A DNA stretch of 46,694 nt from Pandoraea sp. Lineage in GTDB: Bacteria; Pseudomonadota; Gammaproteobacteria; Burkholderiales; Burkholderiaceae. The notes under the pieces were generated by a model. It did no database searches. It had not been told where the DNA came from and saw only the letters and a list, made by a program, of their open reading frames with translations. The stretch's first letter is position 1. The number at the start of each line of letters is the position of its first letter. Positions 1-8,235 of the stretch are shown here, piece by piece. The position numbers and the translations under genes are program-made. The stretch spans positions 1-46,694 of the forward strand of contig JARLJF010000085.1 of assembly GCA_031291335.1 (NCBI GenBank), written 5' to 3'.

Positions 1-149
1 CCGACGGCGTGTCGGCCACGCTTGATGCGCGAGGCGCCTTGTTGGGGCGGTCCCGTCGCACGCGTCGTGCCGGCAAGGTCGCCGTGCCCGTCACTTCAGT
101 CTTGCGGCGATCCCGGCGCGGCTGAGGGACCGATCTCGACGGACCCTAG

Positions 150-322
150 CGGGCTTGCACGCAACTTGGCATTCAGTACCGTGCGCGTGACCCGCGCGGC
201 GTTACCCGAACTCGTGAAGCGTCGCGGCGGCATCGCTCGTCGCTTATCTGGCCTCGCCATTTGCGGCAGCGATACACGGGGCAGACTATGCCATTAACGG
301 CGGCACCATCAAGACGGCATAA
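150..322 (+). pseudogene. Remnant of a short-chain dehydrogenase/reductase (SDR)
   Basis: Two pieces of an SDR-like protein lie next to each other in different frames. At about 151-234 the translation reads NLAFSTVRVTRAALPELVKR, which resembles the SDR helix before the catalytic Ser strand. From 218 to the TAA at 320-322, one frame shifted, it ends LVAYLASPFAAAIHGADYAI followed by NGGTIKTA, a classic SDR C-terminus (…ASP.A..I.G..Y.IDGG). The roughly 100 residues that normally separate them, including the YxxxK active site, are missing, so the gene looks internally deleted and frameshifted. Upstream of about 150 I recognise nothing. The identification rests on motif memory only, so confidence is moderate. 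Confidence 0.5.
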
Positions 323-350
323 GCCATCACGCCGACATCGGCGCGGCAAG

Positions 351-1928
351 TCATCGCGCCAAAGCCGCGTCGGTGCCCGTCAGCGCTTCTGCCTGTTGTG
401 TCACAGGGCGACCCGCTATCTGCCAGCCGCCACCCAAGGCGCGGAATGTGGCGACCGCAGCGCGGGCGTTGTCGGCTTGTGCCAGCGCGTCGGCATCGCG
501 CACGGCCAATAGCTGGCGGTCGGCGTCGAGCACTTCATACAGACTGACGGTGCCGCCGGTATAGGCTTCTTGCGCACTGTCGCGAGCGCGCGTCTGCGCG
601 TCCACTGCGCTCGCCAGATCCTTGCGTTGCTGCTCCAGTTCCACGAGCGTGACGATCGCGTTCTCCACATCTTCCGTCGCGTGCAACATCGACAGGCGGT
701 ACTCCGCAAGCGCCTGCGCATTCGCGCCGCGCGCCTGTGCGACCTCCGCGTCGATCCGGCCGAAGTCGAACAACCGCCAGCGCAGTCCCAGCGCGGCCAG
801 CGGCTGGAACGTCGCCACACTCGGTACGCGTCCGCCCGCCAGGGTTTCGAATCCCAGTACACCCGACAGCGAAAGCTTGGGGTAATACTCCGCCAGCGAG
901 GCGCCAATGCGCTCATTCGATGCCGCCAGCCGGCGTTCTGCGGCGATGACGTCCGGACGGCGACGCAGCAGATCGGCCGGCGCGCTCGCATCGCCGATCG
1001 CCGGAATCGTGAGGGGCCGGGCCCTCAGGTCGTCGCTCTGCGTGCTCACGCTCATGCGTCGCGAATAGGTGCCGGGCGCAGCGCCCATCAGCACGTCGAG
1101 TCGATTGAATTGCGTCTCGCGTTCAACGCGCAGCGGTGGCAGCGTGGTGCGTGCCTGAGCGAGCAGGGCTTCTGACTGCGCCACTTCACGCGCGGTCGCC
1201 AGACCATCCTTGAAGCGCAGTCGCACGATCTCCATCAGCCGGTTGTCGGTGTCGATCTGATCCTGTGCGATAGCCAGACGCCGCTGGGCCGCCCGCACGC
1301 GGAAATACGCGTCGGCCGCTTCGGCCACGATACTCACGCGCACGCCGTCGCGCTGTGCCTCTGCGGCTTGCGCCAACGCGCCGGCCGCTTGCGCCGAGCG
1401 TTGCAATCCTCCGAACAGATCCAGTTCCCAACTGGCGCCTGCGCCAATGTCGTAGTCCGTGAAGTTGCGGTTATAGCCGGGCACTGAACGCGCCACTGCG
1501 CCCAGCGGGCTTTCCAGCGATTGATGTTCCCGTGTGACGCTGCCGTTCAACGCGAGCGACGGCAGGCGTTGCGCGCCCGCCGCGCGGGCCTGCGCCCGGG
1601 CTTGCGTCACGCGCGCCATCGCCGCTTGCAAGTCGAGGTTCTGCGCCAGCGCCTGTTCGACGATGCCGGTGAGCACCGGGTCGTGAAAACTCGTCCACCA
1701 CGTATCGAGCTGTGCTGCGTCGGCAGCGTTGCCACCCGCCGCCAAGTGCGCGGCGTCGCGTTGCGTCAGCAGGCTGCTGCCGGCGAAATGTCCGGGCAAA
1801 TTGGCCTTCGGGGCAACGTAATCGGGGCCGACAGCGCAACCCGCGAGGGCGCTGACGGACAAGGCCAGCAAGGCGTGGCGCAGGATCGGAGGAGTCATTC
1901 CAGGCATCGTCGGCAGTGGGTGGTTCAT
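351..1928 (-). CDS. NodT-family outer-membrane efflux lipoprotein (OprM/TolC-like)
   Basis: Outer-membrane channel component of a tripartite drug exporter. The 525-residue product has a hydrophobic signal with a lipobox LAGC (Cys31) followed by AVGPDYVAPK, typical of NodT lipoproteins, and then two outer-membrane-efflux repeats (about residues 70-270 and 290-495) rich in Ala/Gln coiled-coil helices. The motif LLRRRPDVIAAERRLAASNERIGA is the family hallmark at the start of the second repeat. Met8 and Met11 are alternative starts; Met1 was kept because it gives the full reading frame. It is transcribed divergently from emrA/emrB (2046-4876), so it probably supplies the outer-membrane exit for that pump. 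The 117-bp shared intergenic region carries the operator-like repeats described separately. Confidence 0.93.
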   Translation of the reverse strand: MNHPLPTMPGMTPPILRHALLALSVSALAGCAVGPDYVAPKANLPGHFAGSSLLTQRDAAHLAAGGNAADAAQLDTWWTSFHDPVLTGIVEQALAQNLDLQAAMARVTQARAQARAAGAQRLPSLALNGSVTREHQSLESPLGAVARSVPGYNRNFTDYDIGAGASWELDLFGGLQRSAQAAGALAQAAEAQRDGVRVSIVAEAADAYFRVRAAQRRLAIAQDQIDTDNRLMEIVRLRFKDGLATAREVAQSEALLAQARTTLPPLRVERETQFNRLDVLMGAAPGTYSRRMSVSTQSDDLRARPLTIPAIGDASAPADLLRRRPDVIAAERRLAASNERIGASLAEYYPKLSLSGVLGFETLAGGRVPSVATFQPLAALGLRWRLFDFGRIDAEVAQARGANAQALAEYRLSMLHATEDVENAIVTLVELEQQRKDLASAVDAQTRARDSAQEAYTGGTVSLYEVLDADRQLLAVRDADALAQADNARAAVATFRALGGGWQIAGRPVTQQAEALTGTDAALAR

Positions 1929-1943
1929 GGAATTTAATGAGTT

Positions 1944-1974
1944 ACTTGCAAGATGATAGTTGCAACTCTATACT
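1944..1974 (+). promoter_or_regulatory. emrAB promoter with overlapping palindromic operator motifs
   Basis: A good sigma-70 promoter faces emrA: TTGCAA at 1946-1951, a 17-bp spacer, and TATACT at 1969-1974. The -35 lies in a near-palindrome TTACTTGCAAGATGA, and a second palindrome AGTTGCAACT (1958-1967) fills the spacer. The 16-mer ACTTGCAAGATGATAG (1944-1959) recurs with 13 of 16 matches (ACTTGCATGGTAATAG, 5048-5063) in front of the HxlR-family gene. A bound repressor here would block polymerase for emrAB and, on the other strand, could also affect the NodT gene. Confidence 0.65.
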
Positions 1975-2045
1975 CACTTCCATTATGAAAGCAACCCCTC
2001 GTTGCGCGTCTCGTCACCCCCTCAAGAGCGAAGAAGGATCGACCC

Positions 2046-3188
2046 ATGACATCCCCGAGCACCCCCGCCCAGAACGCCAGCCAATCGGGCGGCCCTTCCG
2101 ATAAGCGCGCATTCCCGCGACGCCTTGCCCTGCGCGGCGCGCTAGCGGTTGTGGCGCTTGCGGCATTGGGCTACGGCACTTATTGGTGGACGACAGCGCG
2201 TTATCTCGAGTCGACGGACGATGCGTATGTCGGTGGCGACGTTACGGTGCTTGGGCCGAAGGTGCCCGGCTACATTGCGCAAGTGCTGGTGACTGACAAT
2301 CAGTCGGTGCACGCGGGCGATGTGCTGGTGCGTCTGGACGATCGCGACTACCGCGCGGCGCTTGCAAAGGCCGAAGGGGCGGTGGCCGCACAGCAGGCGC
2401 TGCTGGCCAATCTCGATGCGACTGCCCGGTTGCAGGCAGCCGTGATCGCGCAGGCGCGCGCTAGCGTCGTCGCGGTGACGGCGGATGCTCGTCGCGCCCA
2501 CGACGATCAGGTGCGTTATCAGGATCTGGTCGCCAAATCAGCCGTGTCGGTGCAAAGCGCCCAGAAGGCGGATGCGGATTACAAGCAAATCGCCGCAAAC
2601 CGCGACCGTGCGGAAGCCGGGGCTGTGGCGGCCGAGCGTCAGCTCGACGTCATTGCCACACAGAAACAGCAGGCACAGGCCGCGTTGGCGCAGGTGGTGG
2701 CTGAGCGTGATATTGCCAGGCTGAATCTTGAAGACACCGTGTTGCGGGCGCCGGTCGACGGCACCGTGGGGAATCGACGCGCGCGGGCCGGGGCTTACGC
2801 GCAGGCGGGCACGCAGTTGCTCGCGATCGTGCCGGCGCATGGTCTGTGGGTCGATGCGAACTTCAAGGAAGGGCAATTGGCGCATTTGCGCCCCGGCATG
2901 CCGGTGAAGATCGAGGCGGACGTGCTGCCGGGCCGCGTATTCCATGGCCGCGTGGCGAGCCTCGCGCCTGCCACTGGTGCGCAGTTCAGCGTGCTGCCGC
3001 CGGAGAACGCGACGGGCAACTTCACCAAAATCGTTCAGCGCGTGCCGGTGCGAGTGCAACTCGACGATGCGGATGGCCGTCTGGGCACGCTGCGTCCCGG
3101 GCTGTCGGTGACGGCGGAAGCGGATACGCGCGGCGATGGCAGTGATAAATCGCAGGCGCCCGGGGTCGCGAAGGTAGCGGCACGATGA
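2046..3188 (+). CDS. emrA: EmrA-like periplasmic adaptor (HlyD/membrane fusion protein)
   Basis: Membrane fusion protein that bridges an inner-membrane MFS exporter to an outer-membrane channel. The 380-residue product has a short cytoplasmic tail, one transmembrane helix (about residues 31-50), a biotinyl/lipoyl-like half motif (LGPKVPGYIAQVLVTDNQSV), a long Ala/Gln-rich coiled coil (about 95-220), the second lipoyl half (LRAPVDGTVGNRRARAGAYA) and a beta-barrel with the EmrA/VceA-type stretch LWVDANFKEGQLAHLRPG. ATG at 2046 is preceded by AAGGA. Its TGA overlaps the emrB start by 4 bp (ATGA), which indicates translational coupling. The substrate cannot be read from sequence; EmrA homologues serve hydrophobic drugs and uncouplers. 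Confidence 0.93.
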   Translation: MTSPSTPAQNASQSGGPSDKRAFPRRLALRGALAVVALAALGYGTYWWTTARYLESTDDAYVGGDVTVLGPKVPGYIAQVLVTDNQSVHAGDVLVRLDDRDYRAALAKAEGAVAAQQALLANLDATARLQAAVIAQARASVVAVTADARRAHDDQVRYQDLVAKSAVSVQSAQKADADYKQIAANRDRAEAGAVAAERQLDVIATQKQQAQAALAQVVAERDIARLNLEDTVLRAPVDGTVGNRRARAGAYAQAGTQLLAIVPAHGLWVDANFKEGQLAHLRPGMPVKIEADVLPGRVFHGRVASLAPATGAQFSVLPPENATGNFTKIVQRVPVRVQLDDADGRLGTLRPGLSVTAEADTRGDGSDKSQAPGVAKVAAR

Positions 3189-4876
3189 GCGCCGCGCAAA
3201 CGGGGGCGGCACAGCCGCTGCCTGCTGGGGAGGCAGAGGGCGGCAGGCCGCCGCACTCCGCCAACGACGAGCGCTCGCGAAGCTTACCGCCTGCACCGCC
3301 CGCGTCCGGTGGAGGGTTCTCGGCCGATGCCATGTCGACACCCGCCAAGGTCATTGCCTTCGCGACGATGGTTGTCGGCATGTTCATTGCGCTGCTCGAT
3401 ATCCAGATCGTGTCGGCCTCGCTCAGAGACATCGGCGGCGGGCTGTCGGCCGGTGCCGATGAGACTGCGTGGGTTCAGACGAGCTACCTGATCGCCGAGA
3501 TCATCGTGATCCCGCTCTCGGGATGGCTATCGCGTGTGATGTCGACCCGCTGGATCTTCGCCGCCTCTGCGGCCGGCTTCACGGTGGCGAGTCTGCTGTG
3601 TGGTGCGGCGTGGAATATCCAGAGCATGATCGCGTTTCGCGCGCTGCAAGGGTTTCTCGGCGGCTCGATGATTCCGCTGGTGTTCACGACGGCCTTCGCC
3701 TTCTTCAGCGGGCCGCAACGCGTGTTGGCCGCAGCAGTAGTGGGTGGTCTGTCGTCACTCGCGCCCACGCTGGGCCCGACCATCGGCGGATGGATTACCG
3801 ATAACTACTCGTGGCACTGGCTGTTTTTCGTCAATCTCGTGCCCGGCATTTTCGTGACGGTTACGGTGCCGTTGCTGGTGCGTATCGACCGTGCCGACTG
3901 GTCGCTGCTGCGGGGTGCCGATTATCTGGGCATCGTTCTCATGGCGGTCAGTCTCGGCTGCCTGGAATACACCTTGGAGGAGGGGCCGCGCTGGGATTGG
4001 TTCGGCGACAGCACCATTCGCACGACCGCCTGGCTCGCCGGGCTTTGCATGATTGCGTTCCTCTGGCGCAGTTTGACGTTCGCGCGGCCCATTGTGGATC
4101 TCCGGGCACTGAAGGAGCGCAACTTCGCGCTTGGTTGCTTCTTCTCGTTTGCGACCGGCATCGGTATCTTTGCGACGATTTACCTGACGCCGCTGTTTCT
4201 CGGACGCGTGCGGGGCTTCTCGGCCTTCGAGATCGGCATGGCCGTCTTTTCGACGGGCGTTTTCCAGCTGATGTCGATTCCGATCTACGCGATGCTGGCC
4301 AATCGCATCGATCTGCGCGTGCTGATGATGTTCGGGTTGGGCGGCTTTGCCTTGTCGATGTGGCAGTTCTCGCCGATCACGCATGATTGGGGAACGGCGC
4401 AACTGATGCTGCCGCAGGCGCTGCGCGGCGCGGCGCAACAGTTCGCCGTCGCCCCGATCGTGACATTGACGTTGGGAAGTCTTCCGCCCGCACGGCTACG
4501 GCTGGCGTCGGGCTTGTTCAACCTGATGCGTAATCTCGGCGGCGCCATCGGCATTGCCGTGTGTACGACGGTGCTGAACGACCGCACGAACCTGCACTTC
4601 TTCCGGCTTGCCGAAAATATGGGTGAGGGCAGTCCGGCCGTCGGCGCGTGGCTGGCAGGTGTGGGAGCGCGGATGAGTGCCGCAGGTCTCGATGCCCTTG
4701 ATGCGCAAACGGCGGCGCTTCGCCAGCTATGGTCGTTGACGTTGCGTGAAGCGCAGACGATCACGTTCGGTGACATCTACGGCGGGTTGGGGCTGATCTT
4801 CTTTGGCGTGACGTTGATGGTGCCCCTCATGCGCCGGGTTGCACCGCCCAAAGCACCGAGTCCGGACGCCCATTGA
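3185..4876 (+). CDS. emrB: EmrB-like MFS multidrug exporter (DHA2, 14 transmembrane helices)
   Basis: Proton-driven drug:H+ antiporter of the DHA2 family, inner membrane. The 563-residue length and about 14 hydrophobic segments fit EmrB. Recognisable family sequence includes ALLDIQIVSASLRDI in helix 1, WVQTSYLIAEIIVIPLSGWL in helix 2, and the antiporter motif C region VGGLSSLAPTLGPTIGGWIT followed by SWHWLFFVNL. The ATG at 3185 overlaps the emrA stop, so it was chosen. It gives an unusual Pro/Gly-rich leader of about 49 residues before Met50 (3332), where EmrB homologues normally begin. The DNA coding this leader is full of short inverted repeats and may be an inserted palindromic element. 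Met50 is the alternative start, with GGAGGG upstream at a long spacing. Confidence 0.93.
   Translation: MSAAQTGAAQPLPAGEAEGGRPPHSANDERSRSLPPAPPASGGGFSADAMSTPAKVIAFATMVVGMFIALLDIQIVSASLRDIGGGLSAGADETAWVQTSYLIAEIIVIPLSGWLSRVMSTRWIFAASAAGFTVASLLCGAAWNIQSMIAFRALQGFLGGSMIPLVFTTAFAFFSGPQRVLAAAVVGGLSSLAPTLGPTIGGWITDNYSWHWLFFVNLVPGIFVTVTVPLLVRIDRADWSLLRGADYLGIVLMAVSLGCLEYTLEEGPRWDWFGDSTIRTTAWLAGLCMIAFLWRSLTFARPIVDLRALKERNFALGCFFSFATGIGIFATIYLTPLFLGRVRGFSAFEIGMAVFSTGVFQLMSIPIYAMLANRIDLRVLMMFGLGGFALSMWQFSPITHDWGTAQLMLPQALRGAAQQFAVAPIVTLTLGSLPPARLRLASGLFNLMRNLGGAIGIAVCTTVLNDRTNLHFFRLAENMGEGSPAVGAWLAGVGARMSAAGLDALDAQTAALRQLWSLTLREAQTITFGDIYGGLGLIFFGVTLMVPLMRRVAPPKAPSPDAH
3218..3252. repeat. Tandem small hairpins inside the 5' end of emrB
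   Basis: Two inverted repeats lie back to back: CTGCCT (3218-3223)/AGGCAG (3231-3236) with a 7-nt loop, and GGCGGC (3239-3244)/GCCGCC (3247-3252) with a 2-nt loop. They sit in the coding region for the extra N-terminal leader of the EmrB-like protein. The arrangement resembles REP-type palindromic elements that have entered a reading frame. Multiplicity in the genome cannot be judged from this window. Confidence 0.4.
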
Positions 4877-5017
4877 GGCGTCGGCACGAGAATTCACTTC
4901 AGATAATTAACATTTCGAATGATTCGTAAGTTATTGATTTTTTGAGAGGTAGAAAACGAGCGTTTGCGCCGTGCGTAAGAAAGCGTGAGAAATGATGCTG
5001 TTGCGACACCGGCCGGC

Positions 5018-5063
5018 TTGCCCGCCGGGGTCGACACGCTTATGCTCACTTGCATGGTAATAG
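5018..5063 (+). promoter_or_regulatory. Putative promoter and operator of the HxlR-family regulator
   Basis: TTGCCC (5018-5023), a 17-bp spacer and TATGCT (5041-5046) form a plausible promoter. Immediately downstream, around the expected start of transcription, is ACTTGCATGGTAATAG (5048-5063), which matches the emrAB operator 16-mer at 13 positions. This suggests autorepression by the encoded HxlR-type protein. A further partial copy, CTCACTTCCAT, lies just after the emrAB -10 (1973-1983), compared with CTCACTTGCAT here. Confidence 0.5.
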
Positions 5064-5098
5064 GCAGCGTCGGCGCTCTCCGAACGCGAGGAATCCTT

Positions 5099-5683
5099 AT
5101 GCATCGAAAGACCTTCCGCGATATGCAATGCCCCATCGCCCGCAGCCTTGAGCGCGTGGGCGAGTGGTGGAGCATTCTGATCCTGCGCGAAGCGGGCTAT
5201 GGCACAACCCGCTTCGACGATTTCCAGCGACGTCTCGACATCGCGCCGAACATGCTGACACGGCGGCTGAACGCGCTGGTCGAAGAAGGCTTGCTCGCGC
5301 GCCAGCAGTATTGCGACCGTCCGCCGCGCTTCGAATATGTGCTCACCGACGCCGGCCGCGACTTTCGGCCAGTGCTTTGGGCGCTGCTCGCGTGGGGGAA
5401 TCGGCACTTTGCCCCGGAGGGCGTCTCTGCTCAGTTGATGGATCGCGAGACAGGGCAAGCCGTGGAGCCGGTGGTGATTGATGCGGTGACGGGCGCGCGT
5501 CTCGATCCGAAGCGTCACATTCCGATGGCCGGCCCCGCGGCCAACGAGGGCATGCGCAAGCGGCTTGCGCGCGCGGCTGCCTTTGCGACCGGCGAGCCCT
5601 TTGATGGGGGCGTGACGCCGGGCGAGGCAGAGGCAGACACCATCACCAGCGTTACTGGCGCTGTCGAGACGGCTGCCCGCTGA
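5099..5683 (+). CDS. HxlR-family winged-helix transcriptional regulator
   Basis: DNA-binding regulator of the HxlR family. The product starting MHRKTFRDMQCPIARSLERV contains the family signature: Cys-Pro near the N-terminus (Cys11), WSILILREA, FDDFQRRLDIAPNMLTRRL (recognition helix region), LVEEGLLAR, and YVLTDAGRDF with LLAWGNRHF. The HxlR domain covers about residues 8-105. The remaining 90 residues are a C-terminal extension with no recognised domain. ATG at 5099 was chosen because GAGGAA precedes it at 5088-5093; an upstream in-frame GTG (4985) would add 38 residues with no similarity. The gene follows emrB in the same direction, with its own promoter and an operator-like motif shared with the emrAB promoter, so it is the likely local repressor of the exporter. 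The Cys may sense oxidants or electrophiles, as in some relatives (inference). Confidence 0.9.
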   Translation: MHRKTFRDMQCPIARSLERVGEWWSILILREAGYGTTRFDDFQRRLDIAPNMLTRRLNALVEEGLLARQQYCDRPPRFEYVLTDAGRDFRPVLWALLAWGNRHFAPEGVSAQLMDRETGQAVEPVVIDAVTGARLDPKRHIPMAGPAANEGMRKRLARAAAFATGEPFDGGVTPGEAEADTITSVTGAVETAAR

Positions 5684-5704
5684 GTCAATGCCGGCGGATG
5701 GCCC

Positions 5705-7825
5705 TCAGGCCATCGCCGGCGCGTCGGGTACGCTCGGCAACGACGCCAACAGCCCCGCGAAGGCGTCGCTCGTAAGGGGCTTGCCGAGCAGGAAGCCTTG
5801 CAGCTCGTCGCAATCGAGGGTCTTGAGCGCCTCGCGCTGCGACGCGGTCTCGACCCCTTCGGCCACCACGTCCATATCCAGCGAGTGCGCCAGCGCAATG
5901 ATCGCCGACACCACGGCGCTGCCTTCGCGGCCACAGGTGTCCAGACCGTTGGTGAAGAAGCGGTCCATCTTCAACTGCTTGACGCGGAAGCGTTGCAAGT
6001 ACGCCAGGCTCGAATACCCCGTGCCGAAATCGTCGATAGCCACTTCGAAGCCGTGATCCTGGAAAGCGCGGATCACGTCGATGGTGTGCTGAGCGTCGAA
6101 CATCGCCACCGTCTCGGTGATCTCGAACATGAGCCGGTCACAGGCGATGCCTGCCTCGTCGACGATCTCCAGGATGTTCTCCACCAGCGACGCTTGTGCC
6201 ATCTGGCGCGGTGAGAGGTTGATCGCCACCTTGACCGGCGGAAGTCCGGCGGCGTCCCATTCCTTGATGTGCTTGCACGTGGCGCGCACGACCCAGTAAC
6301 CGATCTGGACGATCTGGCCGGTGCGTTCCGCCACCGGAATGAAGTCGACCGGTTGCAGTTCCCCGAAGGTGGGATGCGTCAGGCGCAGCAGCGCCTCGGC
6401 GCCCGCCAGAGCTTCGGTGTCGCCACGGTACTTCGGCTGGAAATGCAGCGAAAAATACTGCTCGCTCTCCGCGTCGTGCAGCGCCTGCTGGATTTCCCAC
6501 GTCCGTTGGGCCGCGGCGTTCATACGCGGCTCGAAGTAGCGGTAGATGCCACGTCCGGCGCGCTTGGCCTCGTACATGGCGGTGTCGGCGTGCTTGAGCA
6601 GCAGGTCGATACTGTCGCCATCTTCCGGGAAGAGCGCAACGCCGATGCTGGGCACGACGTGCAGCGACTGGTCGCCGACGCGAAGTCCGTCGCGCATGTC
6701 GTCGAGCAGGCGTTGTGCCACGCGTCCCGCCACTTCCGGCGACGACAGGGAGCCCAGCAGTACCACGAACTCGTCTCCGCCCAGCCGGGCGACCACGTCG
6801 TCACCGTTCACGTTCTTGCGAAGGCGCTTGGCGAATGCGCGCAGAACATCGTCGCCCACGTTGTGGCCGAGCGAGTCGTTGATGGTCTTGAAGCCGTCCA
6901 GATCCATGAACAGCACCGCGAAACGGCGCTGGTCGCGGCGGGAATTGATGAGCATGCGGGCCGCGGCGTCGTGCAGCGCGCGGCGGTTGGGCAGATCGGT
7001 CAGGGCGTCGTACGTCGCCATGCGGGCGATCTGCGTGTTCAGTTGCAGAACGGAATTGGCCAGGAAACTGGTGCGGGCGTCGAGGCGCGAGACAAGCAGG
7101 GTGGTGACGAGAATCAGGAAGGTGAACAGGCTGACGGTCGTCACCATCCACTGCGAGCTGACGCCGCCTGCCGCGCCGCAGATGGCACCCGGGGCGAAGT
7201 TGGCTGCCGCCATGCCGGTGAAGTGCATGGCGGTGATTGCCATGCCCATGACCCCGGCGGCCCCGACCCGCTTGGCCATGACGTAGCGCAGGCTGCCATC
7301 GCGCAGCGTCCGGGCGATCCACAGGGCGGCCGTTGCGGCAGCAATCGCGATCAGGATCGACGTCGCGAAGAGTACCGGATCGTATTCGATATCCGGATTC
7401 ATCTTCATGGCTGCCATGCCGCTGTAGTGCATGGCGGCGATGCCCAGACCCAGCGTCACGCCGGCGCAGGCCAGTCGCCATTTCGTGAAGCGTTCGTTGG
7501 CAATCAGCCAGAGCGCCGCCCAGGAGATGGCGATGGCAATGCCGAGTGAACCCGCCGTGATGCCGGGGTCATACCCCAGCGGGAGGGTGGCCGTTGACGC
7601 CAGTGGTGACCACGAGGGCGACAGCGACAGGGCCAGCATGCCGATGAAGTGCATCGACCAGATGCCGATACCCATGGCCGTAGCGCCCACAGCAAGCCAC
7701 GCGTGGCGCATGCCACGGTGAGTCAGGAGGTAGATGCGACCCGAAAGGTCGAGCGCCGTAAAGGACGCCAGTACTGCAACTGCAAGTGATAACGCAACGA
7801 GCCAACCACTGTACGAACTGGACAT
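5705..7825 (-). CDS. MHYT-GGDEF-EAL membrane cyclic-di-GMP protein
   Basis: Bifunctional-looking diguanylate cyclase/phosphodiesterase, 706 residues. The N-terminal 240 residues form a seven-helix MHYT sensor with the repeated motifs MHFIGM, MHYSGMAA and MHFTGMAA, a proposed metal or gas (O2, CO, NO) binding unit. A GGDEF domain follows with intact GGDEF at 349-353; the inhibitory RxxD site is replaced (NGDD). An EAL domain then carries EALLR (477-481), DDFGTGYSSL, KMDRFF and the EGVET motif, so phosphodiesterase residues look complete. Domain order is as in Pseudomonas MucR. The start at 7825 has no clear ribosome binding site. It stands alone, divergent from the mscS-like gene, and which of the two activities dominates is not decidable from sequence. 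Confidence 0.95.
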   Translation of the reverse strand: MSSSYSGWLVALSLAVAVLASFTALDLSGRIYLLTHRGMRHAWLAVGATAMGIGIWSMHFIGMLALSLSPSWSPLASTATLPLGYDPGITAGSLGIAIAISWAALWLIANERFTKWRLACAGVTLGLGIAAMHYSGMAAMKMNPDIEYDPVLFATSILIAIAAATAALWIARTLRDGSLRYVMAKRVGAAGVMGMAITAMHFTGMAAANFAPGAICGAAGGVSSQWMVTTVSLFTFLILVTTLLVSRLDARTSFLANSVLQLNTQIARMATYDALTDLPNRRALHDAAARMLINSRRDQRRFAVLFMDLDGFKTINDSLGHNVGDDVLRAFAKRLRKNVNGDDVVARLGGDEFVVLLGSLSSPEVAGRVAQRLLDDMRDGLRVGDQSLHVVPSIGVALFPEDGDSIDLLLKHADTAMYEAKRAGRGIYRYFEPRMNAAAQRTWEIQQALHDAESEQYFSLHFQPKYRGDTEALAGAEALLRLTHPTFGELQPVDFIPVAERTGQIVQIGYWVVRATCKHIKEWDAAGLPPVKVAINLSPRQMAQASLVENILEIVDEAGIACDRLMFEITETVAMFDAQHTIDVIRAFQDHGFEVAIDDFGTGYSSLAYLQRFRVKQLKMDRFFTNGLDTCGREGSAVVSAIIALAHSLDMDVVAEGVETASQREALKTLDCDELQGFLLGKPLTSDAFAGLLASLPSVPDAPAMA

Positions 7826-8235
7826 ATGAAAACCGACCGAAAAGTCCCGCTTAACTGGTTATCGGCAAGGGTGGCCAATAGTTGAGGGTGGATGTCGGAA
7901 TTTTTCCGACAACGCACTGCTCACTGCGTCCAATGCGACGGGAGCAGGGAATCGGCCGATGTCCGCGCGCTTCGCGCCGATGCTCGACAGTGCCGATGCC
8001 ATAGTGAATAATCCGTTCATACCCGCCCCGGCCCACGTTCTCTCGGCAACGACCGCCCTGGCGGCGTCTTGCTTGCAACGTGTCGGTGGCACCCCGTCGG
8101 AACCCCGAAATCGAGGATACGAATTCGGGAGCAGGTGGGGGCGGAATATGCCAGCCCTCGATTTTGCCTGATTTCCGTGGGATTTCCTCGCACTGCGTCA
8201 ATCTTGATGGACAACTTGCCCGCAGGAGCCGTGAT
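7826..8235. other. Divergent intergenic region between the MHYT protein and MscS-like genes
   Basis: About 410 bp without a convincing gene; short reading frames here lack ribosome binding sites and family similarity. Its notable content is the perfect inverted repeat at 7893-7911, listed separately, and AGGAG at 8223-8227 serving the MscS-like start. Confidence 0.6.
7893..7911. promoter_or_regulatory. Perfect 8-bp inverted repeat with 3-bp centre (operator candidate)
   Basis: TGTCGGAA, TTT, TTCCGACA at 7893-7911 is a perfect dyad, located about 70 bp upstream of the MHYT-GGDEF-EAL start (7825). Its size and position fit a dimeric repressor site better than a terminator, since no T tract follows on either strand. 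The cognate regulator is unknown. Confidence 0.4.

Noticed and set aside
1..149. Coding sequence at the left edge
   Set aside because: Open frames exist but none shows recognisable family sequence; only the part from about 150 resembles an SDR.
6269..7549. Very long open frame antisense to the MHYT-GGDEF-EAL gene, and similar ones opposite the RND pump, metE and the MATE gene
   Set aside because: They lie opposite well-supported genes, are rich in His/Arg/Gln as expected from antisense GC-rich DNA, and match no family.
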